The notes beneath the pieces are model-generated. The model searched no databases. It saw only the letters and a program-made list of their open reading frames with translations, and was not told where the DNA came from. This document shows, piece after piece, positions 32,231 through 42,752 of a stretch of 64,000 nucleotides of DNA; position 1 is the stretch's first letter; each line of letters begins with the position of its first letter. The translations under genes were made by a program, and so were the position numbers. The stretch is from Agelas oroides (lineage: Eukaryota; Porifera; Demospongiae; Agelasida; Agelasidae), in assembly GCA_949130485.1 (NCBI GenBank), contig OX422185.1:5164928-5228927 (forward strand), read 5' to 3'.

Positions 32231-32445
32231 AGACCTAGTTACAACAGGTCTTCCAAAAATTCACGGAAATACGTTGTTACAGTGGCTATAATCAGTGGCT
32301 AGATTCCCATCGCTACTCACCAGTAGCTGTCTTTATATACTCTGGCTTGTTCAGAACACTTATGGGTTTTGTAGAATACAATATTCATCATCAGTTTGGG
32401 ATATTCATTGACAGCTGATGAGCTATGAATATAGTTATGTATACC
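32231..32445 (+). repeat. TAGACC unit, full copy
   Basis: AGACCTAGTT-ac-AACAGGTCT hairpin with one mismatch, TTCCAAAAATTCACGG, GTCTTTATATACTCTGGC, AGAACACTTATGGGTTTTG and ATTCATTGACAGCTGATG. It is followed by GGCGAGGCCTGAGCGAGCCC, a short motif also seen in variant form near 9070, 9490, 10700 and 62810. Confidence 0.8.
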
Positions 32446-33197
32446 GCTTGGAGTTGGTACTAATTTTGGCGAGGCCTGAGCGAGCCCCACGGATCAGTTG
32501 GAATATACGGCACCAAAACAGCACCAGAAATCCTGTTCACCTGCCCAACCCTAACCCTTACCCTACCTGTGCGCTAACTACGGTAATCCAAATTTCCCGT
32601 GCCGTGTATTCCAATTGATCCAGCCCCACACTAGAGGGACTGCATTGCAAGATGTGTGCATGCCTGTCTGTTTGTTTGTGGCCACATACCGTAAATTTTA
32701 ACTGTGCATTTAAATATTTCCCGAAAATTGAACATAGTTAGTAGGTAGCGAAGATGGCAAGACAAGTCATTGTGCCGATATGTACTGCCTATAGAGAGTG
32801 TTGTTCATAGCCATCATATTTACAAATGAGTATGGACCCCTGTGGTGGGAGAAAAGCTACCTGTAGATATCGTAGAAGATGCCAGTGATCCAAGGGCAGT
32901 TGCAGTTTGAATGTGTGGCGTTGTTGTTGGCCACGTACCAAGAGCTTGTTCACTCGCTTCAAGTATCACTGAACACTTGTTAACATTTGCAATACTAACA
33001 CCAGCCATGTGCTCACGTACTGGTATATCTCGTATACTCATTAAATTCGTCAGTTAATTTTTGCGTTACAATTTTTTCCCCCATAGATTGAGGCAGGATG
33101 TGAGTGACAGACAGCAGGATGAGCCCCCATAGATTGAGGCAGAATAGAACACTGAGGGTGATTACAACTTGACTCAGTCAGCTGAATCAGCTCTATA

Positions 33198-33404
33198 CCG
33201 TATAGCGGGAAACTTTTGAGGGAGAAAACTTTCGCAAATTTGGAGGTTTTGTAGCTATTCGCAAAGTTTTCTCTGCAAAAGGGGGGAGCGTGGTGTCTTT
33301 TGGTGTCGACAACAGCGAGCAATCTGCGAAAGTTTTCTCCGCGAAAATCTTATTTTTTGCCAATTCGCGAAAGTTTCCTCCCTTGAAAATTTCCCACTAT
33401 ACAG
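33198..33404. mobile_element. TA-flanked MITE, CCGTATAGCGGGAAA ends
   Basis: 207 bp between TA dinucleotides (33196-33197 and 33405-33406). CCGTATAGCGGGAAACTTTT is mirrored by AAAATTTCCCACTATACAG, and inner GAAAACTTTCGC arms are also mirrored. TA duplication and short length suggest a Tc1/mariner-like MITE. Confidence 0.7.
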
Positions 33405-33747
33405 TAATAGTGTTGTCAGTATCACTATCACAAGCCATCACTGATGGACACTGACAGTAGTACATGCAGCCTCTCAGTTCACTCAGAACTTCCGATTGTA
33501 TGGCTACCATTCGAGGGCAGTGTCGAAATACAGTAAACCATTTCTATCATCCTTTCTTTCTTGACATTACACACATGATTATGTACCAGGATCTTCCCAC
33601 TTTACTGCACTATGAACAATGGAAAGCTGGTCAGCAGCCTGATGGGACTAAATGAAGGAAATTCACTGACAGCCATAAATTCTTTCAACCACATGGTAAA
33701 GCTTATAGTTGGCTGTGCATATGCAGTTATAATTGCACTCTCGCACC

Positions 33748-33751
<4 letters not shown>

Positions 33752-33784
<33 letters not shown>
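33752..33784. repeat. (CA)n microsatellite
   Basis: CA run that abuts the TAGACC head at 33789 with only TTG between. Confidence 0.9.
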
Positions 33785-33786
<2 letters not shown>

Positions 33787-33788
33787 TG

Positions 33789-33895
33789 TAGACCCAATCA
33801 AAACTATCAGGTCTTTCAAAAATTCACCTATATAGGTATGGACCACTTAAGCTGGTGAAGCACCAATCAGCTGTGTGTACAGCTCTGCTGCCTTA
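33789..33895 (+). repeat. TAGACC unit, left half, split by element copy 2
   Basis: TAGACCCAATCAAAACTATC + AGGTCTTTCAAAAATTC to TCTGCTGCCTTA. The right half resumes at 35608. The intact tandem twin at 35855 is nearly identical. Confidence 0.85.
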
Positions 33896-34134
33896 TCATG
33901 GCGTACGGTAGTACGCCATATGTAGGGATGACCCCGAAAAAAAATGGCGGCCACATTCAAAGTGCACAAATGACACGCTCGAAATGTCCGCGTTAGATAA
34001 GTCAACGGCCTCCATGAGCCATATCAGACATTATCGAGTGCTTCCATGGGCAACAGGATCGTTAAATTTGCTGGAAAGCATCGCTAAGTACCTGACAGTC
34101 AAGTCGCTAAAAAAGGCAAATCGTCTATCTTCTG

Positions 34135-34165
<31 letters not shown>

Positions 34166-35607
34166 CTTCTTCTTTTGCTCACCACGATAGCACGACAACG
34201 GCTGAAGCTATTACAACGATTCAAACGCGAAAGATCAGCATAAATTACTGGGTATTGTACCCACCACTCATCGTTCTCAAAGAAAGAAGTCGAATTAATC
34301 GGCGATTCTCAGGTAACCCCACGCTTATGCTTGCTGCTATACGCCATTTTGTTAGAATAGAATATTCATAGCGATTACGTCAACAGAAGTTCAACAGCTA
34401 CAGCACGTGAAGTTGGCATGCAGCTGCGGTTATTCTACTTCCGTAGAGAACTTGACGATCGATTGATTCCCAAACGATTGCATATGTTGCTACTTTCATA
34501 CAGCAGTTGACGTACTTGTGCTGGATTTGACAAGGAACGCAGTATGCGTAACGTCCACAAGAAACGGGCGCGGGATAAGCAGAACTATCTGCGAAACAAA
34601 GAAAGCAAAAGGCAAGCGTCCCGTAACAAGTACTGGAAGAACCTGGAAAAACAAAGGGCATCTTCCCGGGCGTACTCTCTTACTAGTTATTGGAAGAACC
34701 CTGAAAAGAAAAGGGCATCTTCCCATACCACAGTGCCTTAGAACAACCACTCACACACACATGCACATACCCAATTAGACAACAGTTACACCCATGATTC
34801 CATTGTCAAGTGGATAAGTGCAAACAGCTAACATCCTCCAGAAATCCATCAACATCAACAATAAACTACATAACAAGTCATTTCACTTGGGGTGTGGTTA
34901 CACAACAACAAAAAAAAAAAACAACAGAAACAAGTCACAAAAAAGTTTGCCAAACGCAAACAAGCACATGTAGGGATGAAATCCTCAAAAACCAACCAAA
35001 CAAGACGGGAACGACACCACAATACTTTTACACCATCCCTACATCTTGTGCCATTTTGCCACCTGTACACAACACAAAACCCTCTACATTTGTAATTATT
35101 AGCCCACACCAACCACAAACAAACATAGTACTTCACTCCATTCAACTATCTCACAAAATAACCCATCCTTCACAAAGCATTACAAAATTACCACTACTCA
35201 CTTCACAGCCACCTGTATACAAGACAACCCATATCTATCATGCTAAACAGGCATAAAACTTAACAACATAATGCACATTCCAACATAACACACACACTCA
35301 CCACTCCTCACTCACTCCACACCTTCTACACACAACTTGGACCATACCTGCTACACTCAGTAGCAACCACCAACAACACAACATACTCACTATGCACAAC
35401 ACACCCACGCCACACCCTTCCATCTACAAGACAACCCTCTTCTACACACAACTAAAAAACAAATACAAACACACAGTTTTGGCAAAATGGCACAAGATGT
35501 AGGGATGGTGTAAAAGTATTGTGGTGTCGTTCCGTCTTGTTTGGTTGGTTTTTGAGGATTTCATCCCTACATGTGCTTGTTTGCGTTTGGCAAACTTTTT
35601 TGTGACT
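33896..35607 (+). mobile_element. Helitron/Helentron-like element, copy 2
   Basis: The left 750 bp is almost identical by eye to copy 1, including the GGTA hairpin, (CTT)n and ORF start. It lacks the last repeats of the ORF and has a longer poly-A at 34910. The right end is TTTTTTGTGACTT. Comparison with the empty tandem twin (CTGCCTTATATACTCTGG) shows that the left flank ends CTGCCTTA(T) and the right resumes TATACTCTGG, so at most one base is duplicated. Confidence 0.75.
34544..34741 (+). CDS. Basic repeat ORF of copy 2, shortened
   Basis: 65 codons. Same start and Lys/Arg-rich beginning as the ORF at 7322, with NKYWKNLEKQRASSRAY and SYWKNPEKKRASSHT, then TTVP and stop. The three 45-bp WEDPETKRASS units of copy 1 are absent. 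The TVP end is identical in both, so only the tandem part differs, as expected of replication slippage. Function unknown. Confidence 0.4.
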   Translation: MRNVHKKRARDKQNYLRNKESKRQASRNKYWKNLEKQRASSRAYSLTSYWKNPEKKRASSHTTVP

Positions 35608-35715
35608 TTATACTCTGGCTTGCTCCTAACACTTGTGGGTCTGTGATGACAAATGGTAAAATATTCATAGAAGTTTTAAGTTATTCATTTGGCCACGAAT
35701 GTAGTTATTGGGTAG
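35608..35715 (+). repeat. TAGACC unit, right half
   Basis: TATACTCTGGCTTGCTCC, ACACTTGTGGGTCTGTGATG, ATATTCATAGAAGTTTTAAG and GAATGTAGTTATTGGGTAGC, then a (CA)n array. Confidence 0.85.
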
Positions 35716-35739
35716 CGGTTGGGGGAGAATAGGAGTGTG

Positions 35740-35787
35740 CACACGCACACGCACACGCGCGCACACGCGCACACACACGCGCGCACA

Positions 35788-35851
<64 letters not shown>
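35740..35851. repeat. (CA)n/(CACG)n microsatellite between tandem TAGACC units
   Basis: CA repeat with interspersed CGCG steps, separating the split and the intact TAGACC units. Confidence 0.95.
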
Positions 35852-35852
<1 letters not shown>

Positions 35853-35854
35853 TG

Positions 35855-36070
35855 TAGACCCAATCAAAACTATCAGGTCTTTCAAAAATTCACCTATGTA
35901 GGTATGGACCACTTAAGCTGGTGAAGCACCAATCAGCTGTGTGTACAGCTCTGCTGCCTTATATACTCTGGCTTGCTCCTAACACTTGTGGGTCTGTGAT
36001 GACAAATGGTAAAATATTCATAGAAGTTTTAAGTTATTCATTTGGCCACGAATGTAGTTATTGGGTAGCG
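35855..36070 (+). repeat. TAGACC unit, intact tandem twin (empty site)
   Basis: Repeats the 33789 + 35608 unit nearly base for base without the 1.7 kb insertion (GCTGCCTTATATACTCTGGC), then GGTTGGGGGAGAATAGGAGTG and another (CA)n at 36099-36146, then a third, shorter relative (GTAGGTCTTTCCAAAAATCA). Confidence 0.9.
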
Positions 36071-36096
36071 GTTGGGGGAGAATAGGAGTGCACGCG

Positions 36097-36150
<54 letters not shown>

Positions 36151-36247
36151 TACATTGGTGGAAATATGTAGGTCTTTCCAAAAATCAACATGCAATTGGA
36201 AGTTACCCACTTGTAATAAGCACCCAGCTACTTTTATATAACCTGTG

Positions 36248-38542
36248 CAGTCGTTTCGCCAGTGACAATATACAGACGATTATTGAAAAAAACCTAAAGT
36301 GTATACGTGCAAAAATTCCAGCATTTAATTAACGGCACCTTGTTTTCCGGTGGGTTTCCAAAGTCTCTTGCCAACAAACAAGAAGCTGTAGGCGCCTACT
36401 TTGCCAGCGCCTTTATAGACCAATGAGTCTACTATCGAGATCCAACGTTTCAAGTTGCAGCTTCTTACCGCTTCGTGTAGGGAAGCCGTTGTTTACGGAT
36501 GGTTCGATTGTACCTCGTGCGACAGGGGTGCAGTTTTTGGTGGCACGTTTTTGTTCGCCCCCCCCCCTGAGCTGCATGAAACAGGTACCATTTGAAAGCA
36601 CTGGAATAGGGCTACAATATATGCAAAAACTAAGCGTGTACTCGAACAACTCTCTGAGATACGCACGCTGGAATGCGGACTGAAAAATTGCGGTTAACGC
36701 ATGTTATCTGTAACATGGAAACTGTGCAAATAGTTGAAATACAAACACATCACTGGTTCAACCCACTGATACTGTAGGACTAAGCTTGGACAAAGTCCCA
36801 GACAGAGGCTAGAGTCTGATGTGACTAAGGAGTCACTACTGCAGCCTCTTTAGTAGTACACATTAGATAGTCAAATTCACAAGAGATATGAAAATGTGAT
36901 GGAGAGAGAGGGGGGGGCTAAAGACAATAGAAAGGTGTGTGTGTGTTGGGGGGTAGCCTCATACCCAGGCTCTCCCCGTGCAGAAAAGCGGGTACGAGGC
37001 TACTGGGGGGAACAAGCCTATAATGCAGCGGGATAAAATTAGCAATCTTCAGCCACTCTTCTTGCTTTTTGTTGCTCCGATGTTTGTCTGTCTCTTCCTC
37101 CATTACCATGCACCTCTTCCCCATCCTCCTAGTCATAATAAGGCAAACACTATAAAGTTGAGATGGATGTAGAAACTTCTGACAGCCGTGCATGCACCAG
37201 GAATGTGTGCTCCACCTAGGAAAGTAAAGGCAATAACATTTCAGCTAACGGTAAACATGGTACCCAGATACTAAGAATTTGGGAGGCTAATGTCATCTGT
37301 AACTAGTTACAAAGGGTATAAAAAATATCAACATTCATGATGGCAGGCATAGCGGCTACATTTGGCCCTAAATAATGCACATTTGAGGGATTGTAGTTTA
37401 CACGCACAGTACGATATTACTTTGGACAGAGTGAGTAGCTAGTGATCACAACAGTGACAGACTCATCGTGGCTTCAACCTCAAAGGAGGTAAATAGTTCT
37501 GGTTTATAGTGGAACACTGGAGGCAGCTTGGAGAAACAGAAGTTGCTACATGTGCAAAATACACTGTAAATCAATGCGCACACAGTTCATAAAACCTTGA
37601 AGCTAGCAGGTGAATCTTGGTTAGTACAGTCTCATTCACGGGCCCAGCCCAGCTTTTGGTTGCCTACTTTCTGCAATTCAAGGACAGAAAGCTGGGTAGG
37701 AGCCTGAAAAAGAAGCTACTTCTTGACCTTCTGCTGCCTGATTCATATGTCAGGGCTTGAGAAAAAGCTCAACTACGTCTATGGTATCACACCCATAAAG
37801 AAGTTAGCTTTTGCCTTTACAAATCATGCGTTTTGCAGGCAGGGATAGACTTGTTTTTGAGCTCCCCAGTTCGATTTTCTCACTCGAGCCCAGTTCTGTC
37901 CAAGTTTGCTGCTAACAGCCTGTACCTACACTTCTATTATAAACTCACCGCTGAAAATCACTTTCCAACTGTCCAGAATGGCTGTACACATCTTTCAAAT
38001 GCTTCTGATACGAGAATAGCAAGGATGGTTGCTTCTTCAAGCAAAAAACGCTAGCTTTGCTGGCTGATCACCACGTGGCGAAGGGGGGTCTTCGCGTTTT
38101 GCAATTTTTTTAGTCCGCATTCCAGTGCGCATATCTCCGAGGCTTGTTTGAGTACACGCTTAGTTTCTGCATATATTGTAGCCCTATTCCAGTGCTTTCG
38201 AATGGTACCTGTTCCATGCAGCTCAGGGGGGGCAAACAAAAACGTGCCACCAAAAAACCGCACCCCTGTCGCACGAGGTACGATCGAACCATCCGTAAAC
38301 AACGGCTTCCCTACACGAAGCGGTAAGAAGCTGCAACTTGAAACGTTGGATCTCGATAGTAGACTCATTGGTCTATAAAACCGCTGGCAAAGTAGGCGCC
38401 TACAGCTTCTTGTTTGTTGGCAAGAGACTTTGAAAACTCACCGGAAAACAAGGTGCCGTTAATTAAACGCTGGAATGCGCCTGCGTTTTAACTTCCTGTT
38501 TTTTCAATAATCCCCGTATACTTGTCACTGGCGGAACGACTG
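36248..38542. mobile_element. 2.3-kb element with TIRs of about 430 bp
   Basis: Starts CAGTCGTTTCGCCAGTGACA and ends TGTCACTGGCGGAACGACTG (one mismatch in the terminal 20). The arms extend to about 36690 and 38095. Both include TTAATTAACGGCACCTTGTT and AAGCTGTAGGCGCCTACTTT in mirrored orientation. The flanks TGTG (36244-36247 and 38543-38546) may be a 4-bp duplication. The interior of about 1.4 kb (36690-38095) contains a 49-bp CCTCATACCCAGG MITE and low-complexity sequence but no transposase. Superfamily not assigned. Confidence 0.85.
36956..37004. mobile_element. 49-bp CCTCGTTCCCAGG-family MITE, nested
   Basis: TAGCCTCATACCCAGGCTCT then CCCCGTGCAGAAAAGCGGG and TACGAGGCTA. It lies inside the 2.3-kb element and is similar in size to the 47-bp one. 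No obvious 9-bp duplication. Confidence 0.6.
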
Positions 38543-38614
38543 TGTGCTACGATACAAAGATTTACACTGTGACTGTCACACAGTGGGGTTGGCTATCCCA
38601 TACTCCCAACAGCT

Positions 38615-38830
38615 CCCAACTTCTTTTGTGCAAGAGATTTTCCTAGATGTAAGAAACTGGACGCTTCTTTAGTTGATATGATTGCTGTTGACATCCAGCC
38701 AACGCCTATCGTTGAAGATAAAGGGTTTCAGAAGTTTGTGAATGCCCTTGACCCCAGGTATGCCCTTCCTAGTAGGAGGACAATAATGAGAAGTATGCTT
38801 CCAGCAAGGTACGAACATGTCAGCGATTGA
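38615..38830 (+). pseudogene. hAT transposase fragment (ZBED-like), N-proximal
   Basis: Open frame of 71 codons: NFFCARDFPRCKKLDASLVD, MIAVDIQPTPIVEDKGFQKF, VNALDPRYALPSRRTIMRS, MLPARYE, then stop. The combination MIAVDxQPxxIVEDxGFxxF...LDPRYxLPSRxTI is the well-known region between the BED zinc finger and the RNase H-like core of ZBED-type hAT transposases. The zinc finger is missing upstream, where the sequence is a dispersed GATACAAAGATTTACACTG repeat abutting the 2.3-kb element. The catalytic core expected downstream is missing too. It is in the same orientation as the C-terminal fragment at 40.5 kb, so both probably come from one hAT copy. Confidence 0.85.
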
Positions 38831-39014
38831 ATGGCTGGAAGCATATACCCTAAATTTGGTGGTGCAAGACTCTTTGGCTGCTGACCCTACTTTGTCTGGT
38901 GTTCTGTAAAGCTGAGAGACTTATTTCTATTTAAAACCATCTGAATCTCGATAAACATGTTATGAGGTTTGTTTACTACAGCCATAAATCCCTGGCCACC
39001 TGTGCTATAACTAT

Positions 39015-39257
39015 TATATATCCCACCTGATTGGTCCTTTGTTGTTATTATTGTAAACACATCTGTACATGTGCAAGTGTTTACAGTAACTTTACTGTCA
39101 CAGTAAAATGATGTAAAATCTGTACTATAGTCTGACAATGTAGTAGACTGTAAACATGGAGAGGGACCATAATTTCCCTTGTAGCCCTCAGGGTGGGAAA
39201 TTATCACAGTAAATCTTCACCTGTTGTATAGGCAAACTATACTAGGTGGGATATATA
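39015..39257. mobile_element. MITE with 14-bp TIR TATATATCCCACCT
   Basis: A perfect 14-bp inverted pair (39015-39028 and 39244-39257) 243 bp apart, with mirrored CAGTAAA/TTTACTG stretches inside. A 106-codon minus-strand frame (39207-38887) crosses it. That frame has a Cys/Thr-rich middle but no family signature, and it extends out of the MITE, so it is not credited as a gene. Confidence 0.6.
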
Positions 39258-39359
39258 AGTTAGTATAAGATGTCCAAACTCACTGGAATTCTGCATACTA
39301 CATGTTTGAACATATAATTGAACAAAATGAAGCAATAGCTACAACACGTTGTCTGTTAA

Positions 39360-39738
39360 CCCTTTGAATGCGACAGCTGTTCCACAATCAGTGTTACCAC
39401 TCAGAGGTCAAAGTGTCAAGCATTGCTAGGAAGCCCTAGGCATAGCCAGCCACCTGATTTGCGTAAATAGTGCGTAACTAGGCTGGGCTAGTTTATCTAA
39501 GTAACTGTTCACAGTACAGCCAGGTAAGCTATTTGTACTTGTTTGAAGCCATTTAGGCGTGGCTATCTACTCATAACTTACCAGCAACTTCCAAACGGTG
39601 CCAATTTTCCCACTTGTTATCTATAGCTCTGACAGATTCAGTCAATTTCCAAGTTATTTGAGGGTAGTACTTCTGTCTTAAGTGAAAACGTAAGTGAAAA
39701 CTGGAGGCTGTTTGCTTCCTTCGTTTGAGAAAAAGCTA
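39360..39738. mobile_element. piggyBac-like left end, partial
   Basis: TTAA (39356-39359) followed by CCCTTTGAATGCGACAG, matching the ends of the 53.2-53.75 kb element (CCCTCTGAATGCA and CGCGTTCAAAGGG). No right end was found before or after the 44-bp array. Confidence 0.5.
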
Positions 39739-40486
39739 GATCAACTACTCCTGGCCCAGAGGAGATTGCTAGTAGTAGTAAAGATCAACTACTCCTGGCC
39801 CGGAGGAGATTGCTAGTAGTAGTAAAGATCAACTACTCCTGGCCCAGAGGAGATTGCTAGTAGTAGTAAAGATCAACTACTCCTGACCCAGAGGTGATTG
39901 CTAGTAGTAGTAAAGATCAACTACTCCTGGCCCAGAGGAGATTGCTAGTAGTAGTAAAGATCAACTACTCCTGACCCAGAGGAGATTGCTAGTAGTAGTA
40001 AAGATCAACTACTCCTGGCCCAGAGGAGATTGCTAGTAGTAGTAAAGATCAACTACTCCTGACCCAGAGGTGATTGCTAGTAGTAGTAAAGATCAACTAC
40101 TCCTGGCCCAGAGGAGATTGCTAGTAGTAGTAAAGATCAACTACTCCTGACCCAGAGGAGATTGCTAGTAGTAGTAAAGATCAACTACTCCTGACCCAGA
40201 GGAGATTGCTAGTAGTAGTAAAGATCAACTACTCCTGACCCAGAGGAGATTGCTAGTAGTAGTAAAGATCAACTACTCCTGGCCCAGAGGAGATTGCTAG
40301 TAGTAGTAAAGATCAACTACTCCTGACCCAGAGGAGATTGCTAGTAGTAGTAAAGATCAACTACTCCTGACCCAGAGGAGATTGCTAGTAGTAGTAAAGA
40401 TCAACTACTCCTGACCCAGAGGAGATTGCTAGTAGTAGTAAAGATCAACTACTCCTGGCCCAGAGGAGATTGCTAGTAGTAGTAAA
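39739..40486. repeat. 44-bp minisatellite, exactly 17 units
   Basis: Unit GATCAACTACTCCTGGCCCA + GAGGAGATTGCTAGTAGTAG + TAAA; 748 bp = 17 x 44 with no length variation. Variation is confined mainly to TGGCCCAG versus TGACCCAG and AGGAG versus AGGTG. It ends directly at the hAT C-terminal fragment (…AAAGATAAAACTCGACCC). Confidence 0.97.
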
Positions 40487-40495
40487 GATAAAACT

Positions 40496-40850
40496 CGACC
40501 CATCACTGAAAACCCTTTGTGGAAACAGTTTGACCTGTGGGTTCGTGCTTCAATGTCACAGAGGACTTCAGGTGTTGATGTCACAGTTGAAAAGCAGCAA
40601 TATACCTGCAGCATACGAACATAGACCGTCACAAAGACCCTCTTCGTTGGTGGGAACAGAACTCCTTCCACCTCCCACAGTTGCAGGATCTTGCAAAGAA
40701 GTATTTATGTGTACCTGGAACATCTGTGCCATCGGAGAGGTTGTTTTCAAAGGCTGGTGAAGTTGTGGCAGCCAGAAGAAGTAACATTAAACCCAAGAAT
40801 GTGGACATGATTATCTTTTTACAAGAACCTAGAGTAGCTTTTGTATTTTT
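40496..40850 (+). pseudogene. hAT transposase C-terminal dimerisation region, frameshifted
   Basis: The first frame reads RPITENPLWKQFDLWVRAS, then VEKQQYTCSIRT and a stop (40622-40624). The neighbouring frame picks up as NIDRHKDPLRWWEQNSFHLP, QLQDLAKKYLCVPGTSVPSE, RLFSKAGEVVAARRSNIKPK, NVDMIIFLQ. The second part is the canonical hAT C-terminal dimerisation signature (DPLxWWxxN...LAxxYLxxPxTSVPSERxFSxAG...R..L.P...). One indel near 40605 breaks it. The expected RNase H-like core between this and the 38.6 kb piece is replaced by unrelated repeats including the 44-bp array. Inactive relic, high confidence in family. Confidence 0.92.
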
Positions 40851-41097
40851 TTCTTTGGCATTGTGCAATGATTTCAATTTCTTTGGGAAGGGGAAGGAAA
40901 GAGCTAGTATCGTTTGCTATCGTATCGTATTGATAATCCATGCAAATTGTATCTATCAAATCATCTCTTGCTGCTGTTATTGCCCACCTCTATGGCCTGG
41001 GAAGAGGATAAGTCTACCCCTCACTCTCCATAAAAGGGGGTGTAGTGGGGGTGGGAGTCTGGGAGATGGCCTTGCTAGATGTATGCATATAGACAAG

Positions 41098-41290
41098 TAG
41101 ACTTAGTTATACTAAGTCTTCCAAAAATTTAAAAACCATTGTAAAATGCAACTACAATGTAAGCCGCCATGCAGTAGCCTTTATATACTCCAACTTGTTC
41201 GTAACAATTATGGGTTTTGTGGAATATTCATTGACAGTTTGGTTTATTCATTGAGAGTTGATGAGTAGTGAATCTTGTTAGCAGGCTGCT
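41098..41290 (+). repeat. TAGACC unit, double-compensated hairpin
   Basis: AGACTTAGT-tat-ACTAAGTCT is a perfect 9-bp stem. Two bases of the usual CCCAG arm are T here and the facing bases are A. TTCCAAAAATTTAAAAACC, GCCTTTATATACTCCAAC and ATATTCATTGACAGTTTGG follow. Confidence 0.85.
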
Positions 41291-42007
41291 TGCGGGGCTG
41301 GTATTGTGAGACAAGCAAGGTAGGACTAGCTTGTTCCACACTAGCACAGACTGACTACACACAAATGGGCGCAGAGAAACCACTCCTCTCTCTTTGTAGG
41401 AGCACCATTTCTGGTACTGTAGTCAGGTGGAGCATTTGCGGGTCAGAGAGTGTAATTCTAAGTTATTAAAGCACACACAGAGTGCACCTTGCTGTTAGGC
41501 ACATTTTGCTGTTAGTTGTTCACTTCCTTCCTGCAGTAAACGCACTTAACGTGTGAGTACAGTAATACGCAAACAACAGACACTAACCATTTGTTAAGGT
41601 GGAACACACGAACTGTGATGGAGGTTGACAAACCTGGAATTCAAGCTCATGATGTCATCTCCGTTAGTAGAGAGACACAAAATGGTGCACTTGGGAGAGT
41701 TTAATAATTGGAGGTTTCACTAGCTTCCTGCCGGCATCTTCATCTGTTTAATTAACTTCGTTAACCATTTAACCAATGACAACATTTAGCATGTCTGATA
41801 TTGGCCACATAGCTAGCAAAAAGGGTGGGATAGAGGGAGGTAGGCAGCTTAGTCACAAGGTGCAATGCACATGACAGCTGCCTTGCCTCTAGAATGTCTT
41901 TGGTCGGAACTAGCTGGACCATTTCTCTTCTTGTTAGCACAAATGGATGTAGAAACCACTCTTCTCCCCTTGTGGGGTACCATTTCTATGACCGTAGACA
42001 GTCTTCA

Positions 42008-42185
42008 GTCAGGAGCGTTCGCTGGTTGAAGAGCCCTGACCAATAAAAGCTCGCCAATGAGTGGGTGTGGTCAAGGTCATGAACCCCCCAAGAACGTCTC
42101 AAAGAAGCTTTGGCTCATGTTTCCAGTGCTAGCTCCAAGCAGAAACAGAAATATGGACCATGGAAGGTATCCATATCCCCTAAAA
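42008..42185. repeat. Duplicated block, paralogue of 4826-4985
   Basis: GTTCGCTGGTTGAAGAGCCC, TGAGTGGGTGTGGTCAAGG and GTTTCCAGTGCTAGCTCCAA. 42190-42745 beyond it holds nothing recognised. Confidence 0.65.
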
Positions 42186-42752
42186 CTTATAGTGAATGTC
42201 CTACAGTGATTAATGAGTTAAGGTGTAACCTGGAGGAACCCTTGATCTGTTGGTTAACTTGTAGATAAGCTTAGATTGACTTCTAAACATCCAGTGGAAA
42301 GAAAACAGCAAATTGAATGCCTGTGGGCAGCCCACCTTATCCTCCTGCACAAGTCCTCACAGCAGCTTGATGAGACAGCTTACAATTCAGGGACATGATG
42401 TCTTCAGAGAAGACCTATCCTGCACTATTTCAGAGTTCAATCCAGTGGGGGGTACCTCTCAGAATCAATTTTGAAGTACATAAAGTCATAAAATCTCAAA
42501 TTTTTCTTGAGAAGCATGCTCCCAGACCCTCTTAGACAATGCTTTATACAGCTTCCCTCCCAAACTCAAAATCCTAGATAGAACACTGTATTTCAATTTC
42601 AGCAAACTGAACAGTTTGTTTTTACACACCCATGTATTCTTGGGTGAATAGTTTGAACGACAGAAGCCACAAAAACACTACAATGTCAAAACTGTGGACA
42701 CAGTCCTTGGAATTAGGGGACAAAATGGGTTAACCTAACAGGGTTCCCTATA

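Noticed and set aside
32820-33041. 73-codon minus-strand frame considered as a conserved enzyme fragment
   Set aside because: No motif convincing enough to name a family, and flanks are repeats.
34810-35256. 148-codon plus-strand frame in Helentron-like copy 2 (and similar frames in copies 1 and 3)
   Set aside because: It results from the G-poor, stop-poor A+C-rich segment. The frame is not the same in the three copies and the peptide is low complexity.
33750-36150. Retrotransposon LTR pair formed by the tandem TAGACC units
   Set aside because: No primer-binding site, polypurine tract, gag/pol or TG...CA ends; the intervening sequence is the Helentron-like element.
36423-38378. Matching 76-105 codon frames in both arms of the 2.3-kb element
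   Set aside because: They are the same arm sequence read in opposite orientations; one member of each pair is a shadow of the inverted repeat and neither shows a known domain.
38887-39207. 106-codon minus-strand frame with Cys/Thr-rich centre as a host exon
   Set aside because: It runs through a 243-bp TIR MITE, and I recognise no domain. A database search could overturn this.
39739-40486. CRISPR-like array
   Set aside because: The 44-bp units are directly contiguous with no unique spacers, and no cas-like genes are present; this is a minisatellite. The same applies to the 25-bp arrays.
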